From Lepidonotus clava (taxonomy: Eukaryota > Annelida > Polychaeta > Phyllodocida > Polynoidae): DNA of 64,000 nucleotides. A program made the translations under genes and the position numbers. Each line of letters opens with the position of its first letter. Position 1 is the first letter of the stretch. Where the stretch lies: contig OW387139.1 in the NCBI GenBank assembly GCA_936440205.1, positions 39,892,378 through 39,956,377 of the forward strand. The letters are read 5' to 3'. Below, one piece after another: positions 45,601-58,381 of the stretch. Under the pieces are notes generated by a model, which was not told where the DNA came from, made no database searches, and saw nothing but the letters and a program-made list of their open reading frames with translations.

Positions 45601-48600
45601 TATACGACGTAGCAGCGCTTGTTTGTAAAGTATTAAAATGACTCATAAAAAAAGGCTAAAAATAGCATGGTATTTATCGGCTGCGTGGTTCTTTTGCCAG
45701 TCAATTATTGCAAGTCAGTCAATAAGGAGAATGCATTGCCCATGCCAATTCGGGTATATCATGCTCTGCCATTGGGGAAGTTTTCGAGGCTGATCGACAT
45801 ATACAGAAATGAATACGTCGATCAATAATATAAGTATGAAAGTAACATATTGAAGGGAGACCGCAAGTATCCATTCCTGAAATTTTAATTGCAGTCATTA
45901 AGTAATATGCAGTTCTTTTGTACATCAAAACAAGCTTTTGTTAGTCGATTATATAAAGTGGAATATACTCATTCCGTCCTGGGCCCTTCTTAATATCAGT
46001 GAAGCCCAGTAAGCTACATTAGTAAGGCAAAGTTAGCTAGCGACATTCAGATATAAATTTTTGTATATCAATAAGAAAAAACTGCAGTGCGTACCTCGGG
46101 TTTTACCCTTCCCAGCCCTCCTCCCGTTGCCGTGTACATTTCTCGGTTTACCGACTCTGGGGGTTACGTAACACATCTCGCCCTGGTCGGAGTTTGACTT
46201 GGACGACCTCTCGCCAACCTCACTCAATATCGATTTTCTTTTAATTAGGTTTACAGTGATTGACTTTTAACTTTCATTTACAAAAGGGCACAGACACCAG
46301 AGACGTGGGCATTACTTTGATATTTAGTCAAAGGAAGAGTTTAAATAATTACAGCAAAAGTAACCTTGTATTTCAAAGTTCAAATTGAATGTTGCATTAT
46401 ATATGCACGACCGCATGGTCAAAATATATAAAATCAGTTAATGTCAGAATTTATAGACATGTAGATTGATATATATTCATTGACCATTGAGAAAATGCAT
46501 ATCCTCCTTTTATCAATATTCGTATCAATATGGGAATACTTTGCCCTTATCCTGCAAAAACACTTTGCCCATATATATCCTACAAAAATAATCTCCCCCG
46601 TGTTTTTTTATTCAATTTGTAAGCGGTTACCCCATTGAACCAGTTACATATCGGAACCAGTTTTCGTGTAGACACCAAGTCAAGTGGATAATATTCTAAT
46701 TAATGGCCAATCATTTAGCACGTGTCTGCCGGCTCGTGGTCGTCCCTCCTTAACACGCACGGCCCCCATCACTCATTACCTTTTAATTACCCCCCCCCCA
46801 CCCCTTCCACACGCCCCAGTACGCCCATCAGTGTGTGACGAGGGGCGGGGTGGGCGGGCCCTTTTGTCGTCGTTAAGTGGGCGTGACGAAAGGCCACAGT
46901 TTGGGATGGTGGTTTTACTGTTTTGGGTGGTGGGGGTTTGATGCATGCATGGCTGTCCCGAAATAGGGCTGCGAGGCCTTCCTTGTTTATACTTGGATAA
47001 CTCGAGGTGTACCCGTGGTATGACGTACATCAAACCATATATTTCCTTTATTAGTCTCTTTTCAATTTCATTCATTTCGATACATTAGATTCAACCACAA
47101 GGTATATTAATAATACCCGGGAAGTCTTAAAAATATATTTTAAAAAGGTTGGTGGTTTTAAAATTCTAAAAAATATCTAGTAATAGTACAAAAATACAGG
47201 TCCATACAATTTTGCTTGGTCATGCAAACTGATAGCTCCAGTCTCAAAAGAAAAAAAACACAATAAGGATAAAGAATTTTTGCCCCGAATTCTGACATTT
47301 CCTTTGGCACCTCGTTTATCTTCACACCGAGGTTCTAATACAAACAGCCCATTACGAGCCAAAAGAACAAGTGCAAACTTAACAGGTTAAGGAAGACCAT
47401 TGACTTTGTACCTGTGACTGGCACCTGGCACCTGAGACGGTGGACTGGGGCCAGCAGTGGGCGAGGGGGGCTGGGGTCCAAGTGGTCAGTGTCTTGGCCA
47501 GCGCTGCGGTCAAGCAGGACTTAGTCCACTCCTGGCCAGGTCGAGTCGACGCTTAACTAGTCGTTTGTTGGGTCACTCAAAACACCTAATTATCCGGAGT
47601 CAAAAATGTTTGGATTAAGGACCTCACTGACTCAATCCACCTAATTATCGGGGACGATTGAGCTGTTTGTGTTTGGCTCTGTTTAGTTATATTGCTATTA
47701 ACAGATATTCACGTAGGAATGTTGAACTTAAATATTTTTTTTGGAGAAATAATCACGTCCCTTTCTTTGATTTTATGAATATTGAATTCAATTCTCAATA
47801 GTTTCTGAATTTCATTTTAGTAAAATGAATAAAAATAAAATAGCGTTATGAAACTTAATCTTTTTGTTATGTGGCACATATCACATATTACTATTAGTAC
47901 TCGTATTGCCTTCCACCTATACCCTTGGGCCTTTGAAGGGGGCCTGATATCGTGCCTGGATTTTTAGAAATGAATATCCGAATATTAAGTCGCATGCCAT
48001 TGTAGTAAGTGAAACCGTTCAGTGTGGCATGTCAAATTTAAGAAATATCCATGTCAGCATGTCGATTTTAAGCAAGACACATCTCGCAACTCATGTCACT
48101 AAAATCCATAATTTATGTAAAATTCAAGAAATGCCCCTCTCGCCGTGTCGATTTTAGGGGTCTAGGGCCCCTACCCTGGCACAAACCAACCCTGGCGAAA
48201 ACCCGGATAGAAAGGCATGTGATGTATTTAGATAACTCTTCCTGAAACCTTATAACATTGTTGTAACGGAACGTGGCCTGGCAGCTGTGCTTAAATCATC
48301 TGTCTGAGTGTCACCCAAGTTCCTGGAGGCACAATAATAATCCGGGTTACTGGTATCCTGAACCAGGAACTCCATCAATTAACTTAAGTTTTCTCGACAT
48401 GACTGGGCCATAGAGTTTTATATGGCAACGGTTTTCATAAAATGATTAAATATAACTTGACTAATTTTCGGAAATACGATAACTACAGTGTGATGATGTG
48501 TTTCCTGATACATGTTCGTAGAAATTTACGAGTACCGGTAAAATGCTATTAATAAATTGTATGGAAAAAGACTTAACATTCGGATGCACTTGACTGGTGT

Positions 48601-51600
48601 TACAGCATTCAACAAAAGTAAATTAACGAACATGTTCTGAAAGAAGATTGTCTTATTTATGTTTTAAATACACTAAAAATTTATAAAATTCACTAAAAGA
48701 ATACTCATAAAAGAGGAAAAGAACACCCCATTGAGATAATTGTTGATATCTTGTCAACTGAATGGTCTCGTGTCCTTCAATAGTATATGCCCAGTGGTCC
48801 ATGAAATCGATCGTTTAATTCCTCCGGCCCCGCTAGCCTTGGGGTTATTATGGGGTTAGTCCCAATTAAGGCCACAATATCCAGTCACCTTCATTGAGGG
48901 ATTGATCCAAGGACGGGACTTAGCCCGAAATACTATAGTATAGGTGACACGTTCTAGGAGAGCAAACTAATGTATCTGTAAATCAAAAATAAAACCAGAA
49001 TAATTCTGCTTTATAAAAACTCTTTTATGAAATCAGATTTACGCATCAGTCAAGGCCATTCAAATCAATTGGCACCCAACATCATTCACATTTAAATGTG
49101 GTCGTCCTGTAAATTTATCACAAGATTTAGGAAGCCTAACATGTCCGCCCTCCCCACACACCTGTTAAATTCATTGACTTTTTCAATTATTGAGAACGAT
49201 GGGACATTAAAAAAACGACTTTTTTCTCTCTATTGTCCAGATTGAGAATAGTTTAGAGCTTAAAAGAGACCAGAGTCGCATGTGTGTACTTGTGAACTCT
49301 TTTTTCCTGGTCGTGCAGTTGTATGATCAGGCGAGGAGGATTTTATTACACAATGGATGATAATATCAGGGCGGCCTTTGGACCCTCGCTGGGACAGTGT
49401 GAGCGCTTATCAGAACCTAACTGGTGCATCGGCAGCCTAGAGAGAGTCGCCATGTAAGGTATAACAGTCTGTGATGATGGTAGGTCATAGAACTTAGGAG
49501 TGTAATGCTCAGCTATGGCTTGTGATGTAGCGTCAGGCGACGGGGGGCCACAGAGAGACCGGGAGTAGGTCGATGATAAGGCCGGGCAAAGTCCTCCTCT
49601 CTCCCGGCGCCCCCTCCCCGGCCGCCGGGCTCCTCCCCCCAGTCTCCCACTAGTCCCCCCGGCCTCCCCGGTCCCCCTAACTCCCCCCCCCCCCCCCCCA
49701 AACAAATGGACAGAAAAAAGGAGAAAAATAGATCCCTGTTTTCCAAATACCGATTTTGATGCTGCTGATTTTGTAATTATTTGATTTTCTCTCAGAACAT
49801 GATATGGTACCTTACATCTTATATACCATTGACAAGAGAATTGCAAGACCTTTCTCTTGATATGTGACACATCTGTACTTAACCTTAATTCCAGCAAAAT
49901 CAGTACGCCGAATATAGCCTTAACTTTCACGGCCTTTCCCCTGGCTTCCCCCCGACATACCCAGGCCTCCCCCCAGCCTCTCCCGGCTTCCCCCCGCCCT
50001 ACCCCTGACTCTCCCGGTCCCTCCCCGGCTTCCCCCCGGCTTCCCCCCGACCTCCCCCCGACCTCCCCCTGACTCTCCCGGCCCCCCCCCGCCCCTTCCC
50101 GGCTTCCCCTGTCTCCCCTAGCTCCCTCCCAGTCCCATCCCCATTCCTCCTCCCGGCTTCCCCCCGTCCCTTCTCCAGCCTTCCGCCCCGGCCTCCCCCC
50201 GTCCCCTCCCCGTCCCCTCCCCGTCCTCTCCCCGACCTCCCCCCGGCCTCTCCCCGTCCTCTCCCCGCGGCTTCCCCCGGGCCTCCCGCCGGCCGCACGC
50301 TCCCCGTGTTTGTTTGGACAGGCCCCGGTGTAGGCTAGAAGCCGGCTCCGCTGACAGATAAATAGGCCCGGTTACGTGCACATTGTATACACGTTTAATT
50401 GGAAAGACACCGGCTTTGCGCCTCGTCGTATTTTTGCAATCTGGAATTACATCTTTGACTCGTGGGCCTTAGGTAATCCGCCCTGGGGTGTGGGAGAGGA
50501 AGATGTGTATTTGGTTTGGTACGCCCGGACGACGCTATTCGTAGCTTATGGGTACGACTAGGTGTAATGTGTAACGTCTGTGTCAATTAATTAACCACTG
50601 CACCCTATGTGTCAAAGTTCTTGAAAACCAGGGGAACCATGATAGATATTATGAAATAAAATTGATATAATAAAATTAATCGGTTGAACAATATCATTAC
50701 TTAAAAGGGACAAATTCAAATGGATTCTGTTGCAGTTTTCTGGGCGTGTAATAATACTGCAGTGCGCCAGTTTGTGAATAAAAACTACCAAGGAAAGAGA
50801 ATGCGACTAAAATTCAAAACAAATTCAACTGATTGGTCGAATACTATAATTTACAAGGTGTTACACTGAAATATATCCTTTCAAATGGTTGGCTATGAGA
50901 TAAATGATAAAGCATCATTGAAAGACAATAAAATAATGCCAATCTTCACTTATGAATATAAAACTCCGCTCTAGTTTTAATGCCCATGCTCTCTTGTGGT
51001 CCAAAAGACGGCGTTCCGTGGTCTCTCCATGTTACCACCTTATCACTGTCCACACTGTGAAGTTTGCACTTGATCTGTGCCACCTACGGGGTCAGGATAA
51101 GGATGGTGGGCCTGCTGATCTAATCTAGGACACCACTCCAACATTTTTGTCCATAGAAATCGACTTATAAGAACTAGTCTATTTTCTTCTGAAAGTGAAC
51201 ACAGTCTCAACTACAGGAATGAGTCACTGGCTGTAAATTTCCCATTTTAAAACATTAAAGTTCCCATTTTTAGACTTTAAATTTCAAGAAGTATTAGCTA
51301 CAGTAGACTAGCTACTTTGCAAATGTGTCAGACTTTGTAGGTTTATTTTAGGCGTTAGATTTATTATAATGTATCGAATTTAATTTCATTGGTTCACTAA
51401 ATTGTAATTATTAAAGGAAAATTTGAAAAAATGTATTGAAAATACCTGATGTAAGTACGTGTATATAACCACTATGATGATTCAGCTCTTAAAGCTGCAA
51501 CTAAGAACTTAAGAGATAATTTCTTATGTCATGTGCTTATGTAACAATAACCATAATGATAATCAATCGCAACACATTCCTTGTGACCCTGTGAAAAGAG

Positions 51601-54600
51601 TAATTTCTGTTCTTATCTTTTCAGATTGACCCTAAAGCATGCAATCCGCGTAGCATGAACAAGGTAGGGTCTGACGTGAGTGTATACCAAGCTTTTTAAC
51701 TCCGCCCCTGACATCATGAATCACTCCGCGCCGCTCAAAACAGTACCCCACATGCTGCCCCCAAACCTAGCACCCTGTGCCCGACTGCGCTATATTTTTA
51801 TATTTTTTTTGGCTGAACCTTAGCCATAAATATATTTTTTCACATTTTTTTTTCTCATTATCACACCCCCTCCAAAGTCCTCGTCCGGAATTTTTTGCTG
51901 ATGCTTTCAATGTACATGTGTTTTGTGTGCAGGTGCAGTTGAATTCTCATCTTTAACAAATTTGCAGTCCTTTTATAAATTTGGATGGATATAATCGAAA
52001 AATGGAGTTTTATAATCTTTCCAGTTTCCTTGGTAACTTTCTTTTGGACTTGAAAAAGAAAGGTTCATATAAAATTGTGTGCTGATAGATTTTTTAAATG
52101 TTAATATTTGAATCAACAAGATAGATATTGACAGAAAATACTGATATTTAAAAGTACTTCTCGAAACTGAATTTTTTTTCATCAGGGTTTTATTTCTAAG
52201 TTCACGATTTAAAAAGAAATGCAATAGTCGTTTGGAAAATCTGAGATCCATCCAAAACAATGCAAACAGTCCGAGAGTGAAATCAGCTGCACCCATAAGC
52301 ATTCCCTAAGCCTTACTCCCCAGTGGCCTGCCCGATAAGAGCATTGTACATGTATTGTATGCTACGAGTGGTTGATGAACGTCTGAATTGATCTATTTGC
52401 AAGCTTCAATTTTTGCGAATAAACCAACTAGATAACAAAATAAATCCGCTTTCGCAATATTATATTTCAGGGAAGTGCTAAGAATAATGACGTCAAAAAC
52501 AGAAACAAGATTTTCCTCGGCGGTCTACCCTCAAACTGCACCGAGTCGCAGATTAAGGAAGTGTTCAGTCAGTTCGGGAAGGTAAGGCGTTCGATACTTT
52601 CTTTTTTATTTTTTGTAGAAGTGTTTTTTTTCTTAATTCTTTGAGAAAAAGAAATAATTATAATCATGAAGTGCAATGAAATATGCCAATGTGTACCATG
52701 GAACGACTTGCTAATTGAGGCATTGGTAAAAATAAATACATAAAAAAAAATCTGGATTGAGCATAGAATAAACTGAAGATTTTGCGTAATAAGCATGCAG
52801 AATGATTAATGGTCTGTATGTACAATAGTAGCGTTTTGAACATGTATTTTAGTATTAACTCTTGTCTTCGGTATTTTAATATTGTGTGAAAATAAAGTTT
52901 GAGGTAAATGTGTAAAGTAACTACTACTGCAGGTGAACGACGTGACGATCATGTGGGACCAGGAAAAACAGAAACCCCGAGGTAGGTCGGACCCCTCAGG
53001 AAGAACGCCTCTCCTCGTATTACTAGGCCTAAGCCACGCCCCCAGAATGGCCTGAAGTGGCCACGCCCTCTTAGTTCAAAGTGGCCACACCCCCTTAGTT
53101 CAAAGTGGCCACGCCCTCTTAGTTCAAAGTGGCCACACCCCCTTAGTTCAAAGTGGCCACGCCCCCTTAGTTCAAAGTGGCCACGCCCCCACGCTCCAAA
53201 GTTGGAACACCCCCAACACAAACTATAGCGATACCCTCCAGTCCCTCCAACCGTTGAGGAGACTTTGCCCTTTCCCTTAACAAAATTCCAACTAGTCCTG
53301 CAGCAATTTGCCTATGGAATGTTTCCAACTAGCCATCCCAACTCAGAAAGGGAAAAAAGTGATAACCGTGTTTAACGATACATACTTCGACTTGACCCCA
53401 GTTCAAAATTGATTTCTCGAATCTAATCCAGGGGGATATTCCGCCACATTTGTTTCTAATGTAGACAATTAGGAAATGATGTCTAAAACTATCTTTGGCA
53501 AAAAATGACCATTATTCTTTATCACTCTCCCCCCCCCCCCCCCCAAAAAAAAAAAAAAAATAAAAATAAAAATAATAATAAAATAAATTAATTAAAAAAA
53601 AAAGTTTACTCCCTACCTATCCCTGGCCACTCCCCTCCCCCATACCCCACCCAAATTTAGCCCAGTCCCCTCCCATTGGACCCAACCCCCATAGGCCCCA
53701 CCCCCTCAGACCAGACGAGACGGCTCTTCCTGTAGGGTGTCATCAAACAACAAAAACATGGTTTTATCACAGTTACAAAGAGAGAGTTATTAAGTGGTGG
53801 AGCGTATCGTGTCTCATTGCCCGGTATATGACTTCGTCTCCTACAGTGTACTATTAAGCAGAGTCTGTTGAACACAGCAGCATCCAGGCGCTATACGCCG
53901 GTCTTACCAGTGAGTGCGGCAGGTGAACGCTAGGTGGCTATATCATTTAGTTTGCTTTGGGGCTTATATAATTAATCATCCCTGAAAGTCTTGTGATCTC
54001 AAGGTACATTTGAAGGTATGTCTCATTTGACGGGTGCTAAATTAATTGAAAATTTAGAAATATGAAATCTTTAAAATAAGGATATTTCTATGATGTTGTC
54101 CTCATCCTCAACTATAACGGGCATAACATTTAAGTTCATTGGCATATGTTATTGAATTAAATGTAAGTACAAAATAGTTAATCTAAGATTCTAGCTTGAT
54201 GATTTATGCTTAGATTTGCAGTGAAATTACCGGATATTATTTTGGAAGTACAAAAGAATCATTGGTACATGCAAAACATAGATTACCCGACAGAAAAATA
54301 ATTATGTTACTAAGAATTTATTTTTGGCAAAGAACCTTTAGAATATGATTTTCATTCTTTCGCATTTATTTATGAGCCCGTTTCTGCAAACTATGACTTG
54401 GGTAACTACCTAGCGATCAAATGGTGTACTCGCTGGTGAAATCGGCCTATAGTTCCCGGCCAGCAGAGCCGAAATTGAACTGATCACAAATTTGGCCGCC
54501 TCCCCCCTAGTTTTCCTACTTGTTATCAGTAATCCAATCATTGCAAATTTCTGGCGTGTCAACTTCACCCCGTAGGCTGCGATAAGATAAGGCCGTCGTG

Positions 54601-57600
54601 ACAGAGAGCCTAGCTGTAATGTGGCACCCTAGTTTGATTTGGTAATCCTTGCCGTGTATTTATTATACATCATAAGTGCACTCGACTACTGTAGACTTCG
54701 TAAGCTACTAATATATATATTATATGAATAGAGTCGGGCGGGTTGGCTGGTGTATCCTTTGGGAGGCTGGACCAACCCCCCGTCCTCCCCATTCCCCTAT
54801 TAAATAAACGTCACGTGGCCTTGTGACGTCAGCTCATGATCTGTGACGTCAGCCCCCTAATCTGTGACGTTTAGCCCGCAATCTGTGACGTCAGCCCACT
54901 CTGCTTCTTAGCGTCTTAAGCCCAACCGGCAGATGATGCATACTTTTCATTATTATTACGTAGCCACCTCCACCCTATTTATGTCCAAAGGTCGATCCAT
55001 TCTTCTGTTATCTATTATTTATTACGAGTAGTCTGTAACATATAATATACATATTAATTAAAGCTGTGTCATTAATGATTAAGGATCTTGGTCGTATCTG
55101 TTTTGTCAAGCTTTCAGTATGTTGTAATTTTTACGCTGTAAGATGACCAGAATATATATACATATCTTTCACATGTAATAAATAATGTTTTGATTTGGTT
55201 TAACCACAGCATGCTCAAAATGATTATGTTGCAAAGAAGGATGTATGGAATTTTTTTAAGTTGAGGTAGAATTATCATTTATTATTGACTGGAAACATGG
55301 GAGATACTAGGGCAGCTCCCATCCCACCACCACCTAACACAGCCCCCAAGAAACATACCTGATCATTAAGTATACATATTTAGAAAAAAAAAAACACTGA
55401 CATTTTTGAATTGGAATTTCTGTGTAGAAAACATTAGGCTTAAGTGAGTTTAATCTTCCAAACGGCCCTAATCATCGGGTAGGCTGGTGGGCGTCTTAAC
55501 ACTAATCTCAGCGCCCGGGTATCCCCAGATTTCCCCTTGTACTGTTTTTAATCCCGCTGTGGCATGGGCCGTGAGAGCCCCCGACAGGCCCCGACACACA
55601 CTACTACCACCTACCACCCTCTGACTGGGGGACAGTAGTGGGCCATATGTTTAAGCTAAGTGCTAACTGACCCCTGCCTCCTCCCAGTAAACTATAAAGG
55701 CGGTGGCCTCTGGTATAGGCCGTCCGGAGTGTTCTCCCAACCCAACTCCCAAACCCCCATCCCTCCAAACAAAAAAGAGGGTTTGCAAACCTCCCCCCGT
55801 CCCCACACACAGACACGCCTCAAAAAGGGGAGAAAATATACAAAAGAAGAAGGGGAAAAAGAAGAAAAAAAAAAGGGGGGGGGGGGCAGTTCTCTGTAAT
55901 GTCTCGTCAGTAACTCACCAAATGCCAAATATTTTCATCTGAAAAACTATTTGAGTAGAAAACATCTAATATGAATTTTCTAAGCTATATTTTCCTTACA
56001 TCACAAACCCGAAGATGGAAATTACTGGATCCTGGAAATATACGCTCTGTATTATGCATTTGAACGAATATAGAAAAGTAGACTGAAAATTACTCAAACT
56101 TCAGGCATTTAAATTACCTTTGGATATAATTGATATCAAGTGCAATAAAACCGAAAGTTTGCAATTTCGTTGTAATCCACCCCACCCCAAACTCCTTCAT
56201 TCCCCTTGTTCCCAATGATTAAGAGCCCATTTTTTAACACAACTCCACAAGTGTCCCTTGGCCCCTGGAGGGTCACTGCCAAGGATACAGTCCTTTCCAC
56301 ACACACACCATCCAGGACGTAGCCCACTTGGTCACCCACATCCCTGTTGTTTGGTCCCCTGGACGTTACGTCTCCTCCAGGATCCGACCCCCAGTACCGG
56401 ACATGGTCGGTCCGGTATCCCTGAACGTCCCGAGTCGTATGTCATCGGGTTTTTGTAATCTTAGCAGCACAAGGTCATCGTACCATAGGGAGGGAGGGAA
56501 GAAACAGGATTTTGGAGTTTGAAGGGAATGTCCTTTTCCCTTCAAATATTATGCGCAATCTAAATTTGAAAAGGGAAGGCCAATGTCTGAAATCTTTTGC
56601 GAGGTAAACGGCAATAGTGTCATTTTCAAACTAGTTATAAAAATCTTGACAATTTATAAATACCAATGTGTAGATTTACAATATCGAGTAAAGATTTATG
56701 ACTAGTCATTTTGCTCTTGTTAGGTAGCATGGTCAGTTTCAAGATGGTCCACGGAAATCCAAGAGTACATCTCATTAGAAATGCTCTTAGATATTCTACA
56801 AATTTCGCTACAAAATAAGCAATTTATGTACTATATTATATGGGACCAGTCAATCTGGTACAGGTAGCATTTCAGACCAGGAAATTTAAACAGCACCATG
56901 TGCTTCGATTTACATTATCAGTATCAGAAAAGATAATGAGGAGATAAAGACTAGCGACTAGCTAAATACATGTACATGACCAGGCTCATGTGTTACATTG
57001 TCCATGGATGTAGGCCTACTTGGCAGGGCAACCAATAGGGGGAGGGGCCCTTGGCACAGAAGTAAAGGGGGCGGTGCCCTTATCAGTCCGTACAAAACGT
57101 TAGGGGGTGGGCTGGATCCCGTATCTTTACTGACCTTTACCTGTGCCTACCTGGCAGGTAGGTTATCAGAGGGACTAAGGGGAGGGGGAGATAACATTGA
57201 GGTGGCCATTGTTAGTGTGAGGGAGGGGGTGCTTTACGAAGAAAATATTAAAAACACGCTTCTTATTCCCTTGGGTCTCATTTTGTATTAATTTGCCCTA
57301 ATTGTAAGATAATTAGTTTGCAGAGAGAAATAGAATACCTTCACAAGGAGGCGATAGAATTTAAATAATATAAAAGAAAGCAAAAGAGCTATATTTAAGT
57401 AAACTGATGAACTCAATGAGTTTCTATATCAGCTGTAAGATAAAATAAATAGACAAAAATAAGTGATCGGGAATTGGGAGTAGCTAGTTATCATAACGGA
57501 GGCGGTAACGGGTGCAGTTTCAATTGGATGTGGATAGGATATAATTATCTATAATCATTCAAAGAGGGAGTACACCCCCTTTTCTTCCCATATCAGATCT

Positions 57601-58314
57601 AACTACATTCTTATCTCCCCCTTCCCCACGCCCCATCCCATTCCTCCATCCACCACCATCTCGGACCTGTCTGTATTTGCCGTCCTTATCGTACGTGGGT
57701 CGACTTTGACACTCACTTGTACAGTAGTAAGATAACGCCCCCACCACCACCAAATATCACCGCCCCTATCGTTATTATCAGCCTGATAAGGGGCCCCGTT
57801 CGGGAGGCGTATAATAAGGGGTCAGCAGGGCAAATCGATGGGAAGTTATATGGTCGTGGTAACGATTTTATTGTCAGTCCTTTATCAAACTTATGGCATT
57901 TAATGAATGACGAGCTCTAATTGGTATTGGAAATCGAAGTTCAATCAGTTGTTATCTCAATGGCTGCCTAAATGAATATATATGAAAAAAACTTTTAATC
58001 AGATGAAGGAAGGAAGGAAGGGATTATATACACATACATGTGGTCAGCCATGTCAGAATATTCTTAAAGTCTGTTTGTCATGAAGCCACTCCCTGCTACC
58101 TAGAATCAATTCAGCTACAATTTAGGTCACACACTTTCAGTGAAAATATCTCCCAAAATTTAGACAAATGGGCCCTTTCTACACTCAAAACATCCTTCTA
58201 GAATTATATATATATGTATATATATATATGTATATGTATATGTATATGTATATATATATATGTATATATATATGTATATGTATATATGTATGTATATATA
58301 TATGTATATGTATA

Positions 58315-58381
<67 letters not shown>

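Larger units (their letters stand above)
42385..51624 (+). other. Intron 3 of the DAZAP1-like gene (9.2 kb)
   Basis: It contains an exon-like block at 43986-44079, an ACGT-rich cluster near 45473-45611 and the C-rich tract at 49930-50300, along with several C/G homopolymers (for example near 43725, 46790 and 49685). Otherwise it is AT-rich without recognised features. Confidence 0.55.

Noticed and set aside
49346-49930. 194-codon minus-strand ORF starting with a hydrophobic leader
   Set aside because: It passes through a poly(G) run encoding consecutive glycines and a GC-rich low-complexity tract, has no recognisable domain or splice context, and is most likely compositional.
49999-50381. 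Arg/Gly-rich minus-strand ORFs of 87-99 codons
   Set aside because: They are translations of the degenerate C-rich minisatellite; open in several frames at once because the repeat lacks A/T-rich stop codons.
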